Notes: generated by a model from the sequence alone, not told the origin. Counted from the stretch's first letter, positions 1 to 6,557 are shown. The stretch is 13,776 bases of DNA from Thermoplasmata archaeon (GCA_021828715.1 JAJZDF010000003.1:1-13776); one strand, 5' to 3'. Program-made: numbers and translations.

Positions 1-678
1 GTTCAGGTTCTTCCGGTGGAGGGTCCGAAGCTCGGGCGCGAATGCATATACCTCCCCGAGGCCAAACTCCTCCGCCCCTATCCGTCGCAGACACGACAGG
101 ATGTCGGGGAGCCACTCTCGGCCAGAGGCTCGAGACCGCTCGATGAAGTCGAGGTGACGCCAATCGCTCATCACCGCGGGAATCGGTCGCGGCCGTCCGT
201 CCACCACGATGGGAACCAACGCCCTCGGGGGGAGACCGTTGAGATCGATCGAGCAGCCTTGCCAGCCTGCGCGCCGTGCGGCCGGACCCAGCGGCTTTCG
301 AGGGATGACACTCAGGCGGGACAGTGTATACCGGGGAATCGCGCGAAACTCCGTCACCGCCATCGCGGCCGGATCGTAGTTGAGGAGGAACAGATTCGGG
401 TTGTTCAGCGAGGCGATGGCCCGCCGGAAGGTCTCGTACTCCCCGTCCAGGATCCGAGGACCAAAGGCGCGCTTCGATGCCTTCAGTTCGTAGGGTTCCC
501 GACAGTGGTCGCACCGAAAGTCGAGGGCCTTCGTGTTCTGGGGAGTTTGTTGGAGCGACTGTTCCCCGCACGACAGACAGTAGGCCTCTCGCGAAACCCA
601 GTTCTCCGTGAGGGCCCTGGCCAACTGGGCCGGACTCTTGTATCCGAGGCCCGAGCCTGAATCGAAGCGGAGGTCCAC
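1..678 (-). CDS. DpnI-family methyl-directed restriction endonuclease (3' end beyond window)
   Basis: The minus strand is open from 678 to the window edge: 226 codons of a family about 254 aa long, so about 28 C-terminal residues are missing. It reads as a close homologue of DpnI, the PD-(D/E)xK enzyme that cuts GATC only when the adenine is N6-methylated. Counting from GTG at 678, the zinc cysteines fall at C34, C37, C56 and C59 and the catalytic residues at D53, E64 and K66 (YELK), the same numbers I recall for DpnI. Other family motifs are YKSP near residue 13, LTENWV, DGEYET, NNPNLFLLNY, and KPLGPAARRAGWQGC with W139. The edge cuts into the C-terminal winged-helix domain, a second methyl-GATC reader in DpnI. 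An in-frame TAG lies nine codons upstream, and GTG 678 is the only standard start that fits the DpnI N-terminus. Codons such as TCA, ACA, GTA and CGA are commoner than in the neighbours, which suggests acquisition by transfer. Expected role: restriction of Dam-type methylated foreign DNA. Identification is by memory of DpnI, not a search. Confidence 0.93.
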   Translation of the reverse strand, partial: MDLRFDSGSGLGYKSPAQLARALTENWVSREAYCLSCGEQSLQQTPQNTKALDFRCDHCREPYELKASKRAFGPRILDGEYETFRRAIASLNNPNLFLLNYDPAAMAVTEFRAIPRYTLSRLSVIPRKPLGPAARRAGWQGCSIDLNGLPPRALVPIVVDGRPRPIPAVMSDWRHLDFIERSRASGREWLPDILSCLRRIGAEEFGLGEVYAFAPELRTLHRKNLN

Positions 679-699
679 GCGGCAGGTACCCGTGGTCAG

Positions 700-711
700 G
701 ATCTAATGATA
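700..711 (-). promoter_or_regulatory. Putative box A promoter of the DpnI-like gene
   Basis: An AT-rich stretch reading TATCATTAGATC on the minus strand sits in GC-rich DNA, centred about 27 nt before GTG 678. That is the spacing expected for an archaeal TATA box feeding a leaderless transcript. Seen: the AT island and its distance. Inferred: promoter function. Confidence 0.45.
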
Positions 712-788
712 GTGGGCGGACGATCTGCCGCCGCTTCCGGTGATGGGTCTGCGCAGGCTGCACGGAAGCCGCCGAGAGCCAGAGCAAG

Positions 789-898
789 TGTCGGAGGGGG
801 GATTTGAACCCCCGGCCCCAGGATCTCTCCCGGGCCGCCGCGATCGATCGCGGCACCCGCTATGAGTCCCGTGCTCTACCGGGCTGAGCCACTCCGAC
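789..898 (-). tRNA. tRNA-Met(CAU), elongator type, with intron
   Basis: The minus strand gives a full cloverleaf. The acceptor arm is GTCGGAG (898-892) with CTCCGAC (796-790), followed by discriminator A at 789. The D arm is GCTC/GAGC. The anticodon stem is CGGGA (871-867) with TCCTG (823-819), with one G-U pair. The T arm is GGGGG-TTCAAAT-CCCCC. Anticodon CAT lies at 864-862. A 36-nt intron (860-825) interrupts the gene after base 37. CCA is not encoded. A G1-C72 pair argues against the initiator tRNA. Elongator Met is favoured because introns at this site are common in archaeal elongator tRNA-Met, but tRNA-Ile2, which also carries CAU before agmatidine modification, cannot be fully excluded. 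There is no box A in the short gap to the eS1 gene upstream, so it is probably cotranscribed with it. Confidence 0.92.
825..860 (-). other. Archaeal tRNA intron with bulge-helix-bulge splice motif
   Basis: The 36-nt intron folds as expected for the archaeal tRNA splicing endonuclease. Exon bases C866, T865 and C864 pair with intron bases G827, A828 and G829, and a fourth A863/G830 position is mismatched, giving the central helix. The 5' bulge is T862-A861/G860 and the 3' bulge is A826-G825/A824, each cut after its second base. Beyond the 5' bulge C859-G856 pairs with C834-G831. The intron tip is the palindrome GCCGCGATCGATCGCGGC (854-837). Confidence 0.85.
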
Positions 899-908
899 AG
901 GGATCATC

Positions 909-926
909 GGGGGCACGGTGGCCCCC
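909..926 (-). other. Hairpin between the eS1 stop codon and tRNA-Met
   Basis: A perfect 6-bp stem, GGGGGC against GCCCCC with a 6-nt loop, begins two bases after the eS1 stop codon. No T-run follows on the minus strand, so it does not look like an archaeal terminator. It may mark an end or processing point of the mRNA between eS1 and the tRNA. Confidence 0.4.
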
Positions 927-927
927 C

Positions 928-1647
928 TTACGCGGCCGGGGCCCCGTCGGCGACGGCCGCCGATTCCGGCCCGTCCGGTCCCGACGGCGTCTCGCTCTCG
1001 GGGGCCGGCGGCTCGGTGGGGATCTCCTCGGCGATCGTTCCGAGGACCTCGGAGCTCCGGATCTCGATCTTCTTGAGCGGGTAGAGGGTCCGCACGCCGT
1101 GGGCGAGCAGCTTCGACAACTCCCCCTGGATCATCTCCCGGACGAACTCGGCGGCGGTCTTCTGGGCGGCCTCCTCGCGGAGGATCTCCGCCATGCGGTG
1201 CCGCAGTTCCGCACGCAGGCGGGTCTGCAGCCGCTGCTCGCCGACCGCCACCGGCTTCAGCACGATCTCGACCCCGTCCTTCGTCGTGACGTGGAGGGAG
1301 GTGTCGATCTTCGAACGCTTGCGCCGGGCGAGCCGCCGGACGTAGTCGCTCGTGAGGGTGTGGCCGATGAACCGCGTCTCCGCGATCCCGTCGCCGCCGA
1401 CCCGCTCGACACGGAATCGGACCTTGATGTGCGCCTTCCCGGCGTCGGCCGATCCGGCCAGTTCGGGGAGCGTCGCCTCCAGGGTCCGCCCGAGGAGCTG
1501 CTCCGGCTCCGTCGCGACCGTCTCTCCGAGGTCGGCGTGCTGGAAGAGACCGGGCGCCCGCACCTTGTACCAGCGCTTGGCGCGCCACTTGTCCTTCACC
1601 GTCCGGGCGACGGCCGCCTTCTTCCCGGACGCTTCCTTCTCGGCCAT
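928..1647 (-). CDS. rps3ae: 30S ribosomal protein S3Ae (eS1)
   Basis: A 239-aa protein of the eS1/S3Ae family, a component of the small ribosomal subunit near the mRNA exit and platform region in archaea and eukaryotes. The N-terminus KDKWRAKRWYKVRAPGLF and the following GETVATEPEQLLGRTLEATL segment are the family signature, and RRKRSKID near residue 110 is the basic rRNA-binding stretch. Length fits the family, with an extra acidic Pro/Glu-rich tail of about 30 residues. The ATG at 1647 is chosen because everything upstream in the same frame is low-complexity and contains the promoter. The gene is divergent from the ATPase gene at 1781 and followed 29 nt later on the same strand by tRNA-Met. 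Transcription probably starts within about 10 nt of the ATG. Confidence 0.96.
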   Translation of the reverse strand: MAEKEASGKKAAVARTVKDKWRAKRWYKVRAPGLFQHADLGETVATEPEQLLGRTLEATLPELAGSADAGKAHIKVRFRVERVGGDGIAETRFIGHTLTSDYVRRLARRKRSKIDTSLHVTTKDGVEIVLKPVAVGEQRLQTRLRAELRHRMAEILREEAAQKTAAEFVREMIQGELSKLLAHGVRTLYPLKKIEIRSSEVLGTIAEEIPTEPPAPESETPSGPDGPESAAVADGAPAA

Positions 1648-1674
1648 GGGTCGCGGGGCCGCCGAGCGGGGTAC

Positions 1675-1684
1675 CCTACTTAAC
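1675..1684 (-). promoter_or_regulatory. Putative box A promoter of the eS1 gene
   Basis: GGTTAAGTAG on the minus strand is the only AT-rich patch upstream of the eS1 start. It is centred about 33 nt before the ATG, so a start site about 26 nt downstream would leave a leader of roughly 7 nt. Promoter function is inferred. Confidence 0.5.
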
Positions 1685-1749
1685 CGTGTCGCGGCCGGTC
1701 GGGCCGCCTCCCTCTGACGGTGGGGATCGCCCGCCCCGGGATTTGGCAA

Positions 1750-1760
1750 AGTAGATAACC
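1750..1760 (+). promoter_or_regulatory. Putative box A promoter of the AAA+ ATPase gene
   Basis: AGTAGATAACC is centred about 26 nt before GTG 1781, matching a leaderless transcript that starts on the initiation codon. It shares the 133-nt divergent intergenic region with the eS1 promoter. Function is inferred from spacing and composition. Confidence 0.5.
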
Positions 1761-1780
1761 CGCGCCCCGCTGCGCGCGCC

Positions 1781-3307
1781 GTGGCGGCGGCGAAGGAGCC
1801 TGCGAAAGGGACCCGGACGACCGCGGCCGAGCTGCGCCGGATCCGCCCCCGCCTGGAAAGCCCGGGCGAGCGGTTCCGGGCGGAGCTCCTCCGTCGCCTC
1901 GACGCCGGCCGCACCCGGGGCCTCTCCCGCGACGAGGCGATGCGCGCCCTGTTCCCGAGGACGGTGCTCCCCGAGGAGACGTACGGAGATGTGGTCGCCG
2001 CGATCGTCTCGGGGGCCCACATGCTGTTCTTCGGGCCGTCCGGGGCCGGGAAGACAAGCCTCGCGAAGGACCTCTGGGCACTCTTCCCGAAGGGGGTCTG
2101 GGTCGTCGAGGGGTGCCCCGTGCTCGACGATCCGCTTTCCGTGGTCGATGCGGCCGCCGCGGACCGGTTCCCCCCGTGCCCGATCTGCACCCGCCGCTTT
2201 GCCCCCGACCACGACCCGGCCCGCTGGGAGCCGGCGGCGGTCGACGCATCTCAGGTGCCGGCGCAGTACGTCCAGCTCCACGAGGGCTACGGCTACGCCC
2301 GCCTCCAAGGCAGCTCCGAGGTCTTTCCGGATCACCTCACCGGGAACATCAACCTCCGCAAGCTCGAGGAGATCGGCGACCCGATGAGCCCCCTGGTCCT
2401 GGAGCCGGGGAAGCTCCTCCAGGCGAACCGCGGCTTTCTCCTCGTCGACGAGATCGGGAAGCTGCCGCTCGGCACCCAGAACGTGCTCCTCCAGGCGCTC
2501 CAGGAAGGAGTCGTCACCCCGTCGAAGTCGAGGGAAAGCTTCCCCGGCTCCTTCGTCGCCGTCGGGACGTCGAACCTCTCCGACCTGGACAACATCAACG
2601 ACCCGCTCAGCGACCGCCTGACGAGCCTCCACGTCGGCTACAACGATCGCCACGCCGACAACCGGCGCATCGTCGCCCTCGCCCGCGACGAGGGGGCGGG
2701 CTGGGTCCCCGAGATCCTGACCGACGCCGGGGTGCGCGTCATCGAGGCGTGGCGCCTCCGGACCGGCGACGACAACCCCGACATCGGCGAGGTCGGGTCG
2801 AACCGGACGCTGCTCGACGTCGCCGCCCGCACCCACGCGCTCGCGACCCTCTCCGACCGGACCGTCCCGACCTCCGCCGATCTCAAGGCCGGCCTCCTGC
2901 ACGCGATGCGCGGCCGCCTCCGCGCCCGCAGCGGCGAGTCGTTCCGGCAGAACGAGAAGCGCGTCCGCGCCTTCATCGACCAGTACCTCCCGGGGGCGCT
3001 CCAGCGGAGCGCGGGCGTCTACTGGTGCCGCTACTACCGCGACCGGCTCCACGAGAGCGCCGCCGAGGCCGAGGCGCTGGTCGGCGAGGGGCGGCGCCTC
3101 AAGGACGACGCCGCGCTGCTCGCGCAGTCCGCGGGCGATGCCTCGGTCTTCCCGCGCTTCCGGGCGTTCGCCGGGTTCGTCGCCGAACGGGAACGGCCGG
3201 GGGAGCGGATCGCCCCGTTCGACGCGGCGATCGGGGTCTACCGGCTCCTCGAGGAGCACTCGCTCTTCACCGTCCGTCCCGAGGACGACGACGACGCCCC
3301 CCTCTAG
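1781..3307 (+). CDS. ChlI/MoxR-type AAA+ ATPase with a cysteine-pair insert
   Basis: A 508-aa AAA+ ATPase. Walker A is GPSGAGKT (residues 85-92), Walker B LLVDE (220-224), sensor 1 VGTSN (261-265), and a probable arginine finger lies in SDRL (R279). The segment LQANRGFLLVDEIGKLP is typical of the Mg-chelatase ChlI/MoxR clade, whose members remodel targets together with a VWA-domain partner; that partner follows directly here. Between Walker A and B lies an insert with C112 and CPIC (133-136) plus nearby His, a possible metal site. PrkA-like ATPases share some features, but the RGFLLVDEI context fits ChlI/MoxR better. Start: GTG 1781, supported by a box A 26 nt upstream. It ends in an acidic run (EDDDDAPL) at a TAG where coding switches to the VWA frame. 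The substrate is unknown and there is no evidence for chlorophyll synthesis. Confidence 0.88.
   Translation: MAAAKEPAKGTRTTAAELRRIRPRLESPGERFRAELLRRLDAGRTRGLSRDEAMRALFPRTVLPEETYGDVVAAIVSGAHMLFFGPSGAGKTSLAKDLWALFPKGVWVVEGCPVLDDPLSVVDAAAADRFPPCPICTRRFAPDHDPARWEPAAVDASQVPAQYVQLHEGYGYARLQGSSEVFPDHLTGNINLRKLEEIGDPMSPLVLEPGKLLQANRGFLLVDEIGKLPLGTQNVLLQALQEGVVTPSKSRESFPGSFVAVGTSNLSDLDNINDPLSDRLTSLHVGYNDRHADNRRIVALARDEGAGWVPEILTDAGVRVIEAWRLRTGDDNPDIGEVGSNRTLLDVAARTHALATLSDRTVPTSADLKAGLLHAMRGRLRARSGESFRQNEKRVRAFIDQYLPGALQRSAGVYWCRYYRDRLHESAAEAEALVGEGRRLKDDAALLAQSAGDASVFPRFRAFAGFVAERERPGERIAPFDAAIGVYRLLEEHSLFTVRPEDDDDAPL
3294..3307 (+). other. Frame-switch site between ATPase and VWA protein
   Basis: A GAC repeat runs into six C residues (3297-3302), then TCTAG holding the stop codon of the ATPase frame. 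Codons with G or C in the third position dominate the ATPase frame up to the stop and the +1 frame from 3303 onward. A +1 slip of tRNA-Pro on the C-run would read through TAG into the VWA frame. A one-base sequencing error in the C-run would give the same picture. Confidence 0.5.
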
Positions 3308-5123
3308 CGAGGCGCTCCGCCTCCCGGACTGCGAGGTCTACGAGGACGACGTCGGCTCCGACGACCTCGTCGACGCCCTCGACCGGGAGGCACTCGTCCG
3401 GACCCTCGCGGAGGAGGGGATCGACGGCGCCCGCCGCCTGCTCCAGAGCCGGTCGGCGGACGATCCCGAGCTCGCGGCGCGGCTCGACCGGCTCCGCGCC
3501 GAGCTCCGCCGCCAGGCGGAACGGCGGGCGACCCGGGTCACGGCGACGTACGACCGCCAGGTCGCCGAGCTCGAGGAGGTGCAGGCCCGCTCGGACGAGG
3601 AGGTCCGGGCCCGGCTCGCCGAGCTCGAGGCGCGGCTGGCGCGGGCCCGGGCGGCGGACTGGTCCCGGCCCCCTCCCTCCGACCTCCTCGCCGACGTCTC
3701 CCAGGCGCTCCTGCTCCCGGACGCCTCCTGGAACCGCCCTCCGCCGCCCCCGGGGTTCGCGGCCCGGCTGAAGGCGCTGTTCGCCCGGTTGGCCGCCTGG
3801 TTCCGACGGCGGTTCGGCGGAGGACGGGCCGCGAAGCGGGCCCCGCGGCCCGGCCGCACGGTGACGTTCGCCCGGCCGGCCGCGCTCGGCCGGGCGCTCG
3901 GACCCTCCGACATCGGAGAGGCGCTCGCCGCCTTGAGCGCCCCCCAGCAGCGCGAGCTCACCGAGCGGGTGGAGGGATCGCTGCGCGCCCGGGAGCGGAC
4001 GCTCGAGAAGGAGGCCGAGGAGAAGCGGAAGGCGGCCGACGCCCAGCGGCGGCGCCTCGAGGAGGAGCGGGCGGAGGCGGCCCGGCGGGCCGCGTCGGAG
4101 ACCGAGCAGCGCGTCCGGGAGGGGGAGGCGCGCCGCCTCGAGCGGGAGCTCAAGGAGCGCGGCTTCGTCGTCGAGCAGGGGAACTCGCTCGTCGTTACCT
4201 TCGGCCTCGTCCAGCGGTTCGCCCGCCTGCTTCTCGAGGAGGAGTCGCGGCGCCTCCCCACCGACGTCCGCCTGTCGCTGAAAGGGGAGGGGGCGACGGG
4301 GGTCTACGAAAAGGCGCGGCTCCGGCGCGCGGAGGAGGTCGCCCACCTGGACGTCCCGGGGTCGCTGATCGCGGCGCGGCTCGCCGGGCTGAAGCATATC
4401 GACGAGTCGGTGAGCTACGTCTACCGGGAAGTGACGAGCGAGCGGGTCCACGTCGTCCTCGCTTTCGACCGCTCGGGCAGCATGGCCGAGGCCGGGAAGC
4501 TCGACGCCGCCAAGAAGGCGTTGCTCGCCCTCTACGTCGCGATCCGCCGCCGCCACCCGGACGCCACGATCGACCTCCTCGCCTTCGACAACGAGGTCGC
4601 GGTCCTCGACCTGGTCTCCCTCTGGGAGTGCCCCGCCGGCTCGTTCACCAACCTGGCGGAGGCGCTGCGGGCCGCCCATCTGCTCCTCCGCAGCTCCCGG
4701 GCGAACCGGCGCGAGCTCTACGTCATCTCTGACGGGCTTCCCGAGGCGTACACGGGGGAGGACGGCCGCGTCTACGCCGGCCAGCTCGACCGCGCGATGG
4801 AGGCGGCGCTCCTCCGGGCGACCGAGCTCGGGACCGTACGGCCCCTCCGGAGCACGATGATCCTGCTGAAGTCGCCGAACCCCGAGTACGAGCCCGCGGC
4901 GCGGCAGATCGCCCGGACGATGGGCGGCGACCTCGTCGTCACCGACCCGGGCCACCTCGGGGTCGAACTCCTCGTCCGCTGGGCCCACGGCATCGAGACC
5001 GAGCGGCGGTGGGTCGCCCCTCCGGGCGCCGCGACGGGGCCGACGGCCCCCCCGAGCGCCCCGGACGGGGCGCCCGGCGCCCGGGGGCGCCGGCGGAGGG
5101 CCGACCGCCGCATGGGCGGCTGA
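3303..5123 (+). CDS. VWA-domain protein, partner of the AAA+ ATPase (no standard start codon)
   Basis: About 606 residues, with a C-terminal von Willebrand A domain. Its MIDAS metal site looks complete: DRSGSM encoded at 4467-4484, the Thr of FTNLAEAL, and the Asp of ISDGLPE. Before it come an acidic N-terminus (EVYEDD), charged helices, a basic Trp/Phe-rich segment (AAWFRRRFGG) and a long Glu/Arg coiled coil encoded roughly at 3990-4160. AAA+ plus VWA pairs of the ChlI-ChlD or MoxR type act as a chaperone-like complex in which the VWA protein holds the substrate. Coding-like codon use begins right at 3303, yet no ATG, GTG or TTG occurs in frame until GTG at about 3579, well inside the acidic/helical region. 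The ATG at 3138 lies inside the ATPase gene, in a stretch of shadow-like composition. Translation is therefore probably by frameshift from the ATPase, or the sequence has an indel. Confidence 0.85.
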   Translation, partial: SSEALRLPDCEVYEDDVGSDDLVDALDREALVRTLAEEGIDGARRLLQSRSADDPELAARLDRLRAELRRQAERRATRVTATYDRQVAELEEVQARSDEEVRARLAELEARLARARAADWSRPPPSDLLADVSQALLLPDASWNRPPPPPGFAARLKALFARLAAWFRRRFGGGRAAKRAPRPGRTVTFARPAALGRALGPSDIGEALAALSAPQQRELTERVEGSLRARERTLEKEAEEKRKAADAQRRRLEEERAEAARRAASETEQRVREGEARRLERELKERGFVVEQGNSLVVTFGLVQRFARLLLEEESRRLPTDVRLSLKGEGATGVYEKARLRRAEEVAHLDVPGSLIAARLAGLKHIDESVSYVYREVTSERVHVVLAFDRSGSMAEAGKLDAAKKALLALYVAIRRRHPDATIDLLAFDNEVAVLDLVSLWECPAGSFTNLAEALRAAHLLLRSSRANRRELYVISDGLPEAYTGEDGRVYAGQLDRAMEAALLRATELGTVRPLRSTMILLKSPNPEYEPAARQIARTMGGDLVVTDPGHLGVELLVRWAHGIETERRWVAPPGAATGPTAPPSAPDGAPGARGRRRRADRRMGG

Positions 5124-5146
5124 CGGACGTTGCCACTGCCGCCGAA

Positions 5147-5156
5147 CCTTTATCTT
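5147..5156 (+). promoter_or_regulatory. Putative box A promoter of the small helical protein gene
   Basis: CCTTTATCTT lies between the VWA gene and the next gene. Its centre is about 27 nt before a GTG at 5179 and 39 nt before the ATG at 5191, so it supports either a leaderless start at the GTG or a 12-nt leader to the ATG. Confidence 0.5.
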
Positions 5157-5190
5157 CCGTGCGCCCGGTTTTCCGTCGGTGGGGACCCCT

Positions 5191-5613
5191 ATGGGCGATT
5201 ACCAGGAAGAGGCCCGGTTCCGCGAGCACATGGCGCAGATGCGCCAGGCCGCCCGCGGGCTCGGGCGGGACTTTGCCTCCGAGTTCAACGACCTCGACGA
5301 CAAGATCGAGCGGTTCGGCCGCGCGACCCGGCAGGACGCGCACGACCTGAGCCGGGAGATCTCGGACACCTTCAGCAGCCTGAGCCGGTCGATCGACTAC
5401 GAGATGAGCCGCCTGCCCGGCCGCATCGCGGACGGGATGTCGCGGGCCGGCGGGGCGACGCGGGAGGCGTTCGTCGCGGCCGGCAAGCGGACCCGGGAGG
5501 GGACCCGGAACGCCCTCGCCTCCGCCGCGGGCGTCAACCGCCGGCCGATCAAGTCGTGGAGCGCGCCGTCCGAGCCCGCGGCGATGCCGCCGCCCGACGA
5601 CGAGGCGCGGTAG
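5191..5613 (+). CDS. Small charged helical protein of unknown function
   Basis: A 140-aa protein I do not recognise. Residues 1 to about 110 are rich in Arg, Asp, Glu and Ala with few prolines and look like long amphipathic helices (LDDKIERFGRATRQDAHDLSREI), possibly coiled-coil or surface-binding. The tail is Pro-rich and acidic (PSEPAAMPPPDDEAR). No membrane segment or signal peptide is visible. A GTG at 5179, four codons upstream in frame, is an alternative start with ideal box A spacing; ATG 5191 is kept as the commoner codon. It follows the VWA gene with its own promoter-like box, and its last 65 nt overlap the 3' end of the methyltransferase gene on the other strand. GC-rich third positions support real coding. 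Confidence 0.75.
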   Translation: MGDYQEEARFREHMAQMRQAARGLGRDFASEFNDLDDKIERFGRATRQDAHDLSREISDTFSSLSRSIDYEMSRLPGRIADGMSRAGGATREAFVAAGKRTREGTRNALASAAGVNRRPIKSWSAPSEPAAMPPPDDEAR

Positions 5614-6526
5614 CCGTCCCTCCTCCGTCTTCGACGACGGTCCCCGGCCCCGTTCGGTCGGGGCCGAACTCCTTCGTGAGCCGCTCGACGCTCGTCGCGA
5701 GGTACGCCGGGTCGACGTCGAAGCCGACGAACGGCACCCCGAGGCGCGCCGCGGCGACGGCGGAGGCGCCGATGCCGACGAACGGGTCGAGCGCCCGGCG
5801 GAGCCGGCCGACCCCGTGGAGGCGGAGGCACCACTCGGGGAGCTCGGGCGGGAACGACGCCGGATGCGGCCGGTCGCGGCGGGCGAAGCGGATCGTGGGG
5901 TACGGCAGGAACCACGTGTTGCCCCGGCAGCGAAGCCCGCCCCGGGCACCGGCCCACCGGGCGACGTTCGTCGGGTCCTGGTACGGCACGCCGATCGCGA
6001 GCCGGTCGAGCGGGACGTCCCCGCGGTGGGTGAAGTGGAAGACGTACTCGAGCGCCCCGTGGACGTACCGGTCGGAGACGAGCGGCCGGTAGTGGCCGAC
6101 CGCCAGGTCCCGGTCGAGCGCCGCGGCGCGGCCGGCCGCCGCCCGGCCGATCGCGATCGACTTCACCCAGTGGATCACGTTCTGGAGGCGGAACGGGCGT
6201 CCGGCCTCGCGCGCGACGTCGTACGGGAGCCACGGGTCCGACGGCGCGCCCCCGACGTTCAGGAAGAACGACCCGCGGGGCGCGAGGACCCGGGCGACCG
6301 CGGCGCCGACCGTCCGGGTCCATCCGAGGTAGTCGTCGCGGGGGCGGTCGTCGGCGTAGGCGCCGTACGGGACGTTGCGGTTGTACGGAGGGCTCGTGAC
6401 GACGACGTCGACGCTTCCCGGGGCGAGCCGGCGGGCCATCCCGGCGACCGCGTCCTCGCACCACAGGTCCACCGGGGTCGCGGCGGGGCCGACCGTGAGG
6501 TGGGCGAACGGCCGGCCGGGCGCCAT
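5549..6526 (-). CDS. Site-specific DNA methyltransferase, beta class, probably N4-cytosine
   Basis: A 325-aa S-adenosylmethionine-dependent DNA methyltransferase. The catalytic motif IV is TSPPY (44-48), with GNTWFLPYP (202-210), motif X-like HPASFPPELPEWC (221-233) and motif I DPFVGIGAS (247-255), then FVGFDVDPAY. Motif IV precedes motif I, which is the beta order. SPPY rather than DPPY favours N4-cytosine over N6-adenine, though exceptions exist. It is unlikely to be a Dam-type GATC enzyme. No restriction partner adjoins it, so it may be an orphan. ATG 6526 is 31 nt beyond the preceding pilus ATPase gene on the same strand, and a box A-like patch about 27 nt upstream would allow leaderless transcription. 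The last 25 or so residues are low-complexity, Arg/Ala/Thr-rich, and partly lie in the convergent overlap. The target sequence is unknown. Confidence 0.92.
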   Translation of the reverse strand: MAPGRPFAHLTVGPAATPVDLWCEDAVAGMARRLAPGSVDVVVTSPPYNRNVPYGAYADDRPRDDYLGWTRTVGAAVARVLAPRGSFFLNVGGAPSDPWLPYDVAREAGRPFRLQNVIHWVKSIAIGRAAAGRAAALDRDLAVGHYRPLVSDRYVHGALEYVFHFTHRGDVPLDRLAIGVPYQDPTNVARWAGARGGLRCRGNTWFLPYPTIRFARRDRPHPASFPPELPEWCLRLHGVGRLRRALDPFVGIGASAVAAARLGVPFVGFDVDPAYLATSVERLTKEFGPDRTGPGTVVEDGGGTATAPRRRAAASPRARTARSTT

Positions 6527-6549
6527 CGGGGCCGGGAAAACGGGCGGGC

Positions 6550-6556
6550 GGATAGG
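6550..6556 (-). promoter_or_regulatory. Possible weak box A for the methyltransferase
   Basis: CCTATCC on the minus strand is centred about 27 nt before ATG 6526, in the short gap after the pilus ATPase gene. It is weak, and read-through from the pilus operon is equally possible. Confidence 0.25.
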
Positions 6557-6557
6557 G

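Noticed and set aside
16..660. Plus-strand open frame of 214 codons
   Set aside because: It is antisense to the DpnI-like gene, whose zinc and catalytic residues are conserved in the minus frame; the plus-frame protein has no recognisable features.
909..926. Hairpin after eS1 as a terminator
   Set aside because: No T-run follows on the minus strand, and the tRNA-Met beyond it has no visible promoter of its own.
1648..2190. N-terminal extension of the eS1 gene in the same frame
   Set aside because: The extension is Ser/Arg-rich low complexity, antisense to the ATPase gene, and crosses the box A; eS1 homologues begin close to ATG 1647.
3138..3302. ATG at 3138 as the start of the VWA protein
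   Set aside because: The 55 residues it would add are Ser/Arg/Thr/Pro-rich, and third-position base use there follows the ATPase frame, so it looks like a shadow of that gene.
3267..4988. Long minus-strand open frame opposite the VWA gene
   Set aside because: High GC creates long antisense frames; the plus strand carries coherent VWA motifs and this one has none.
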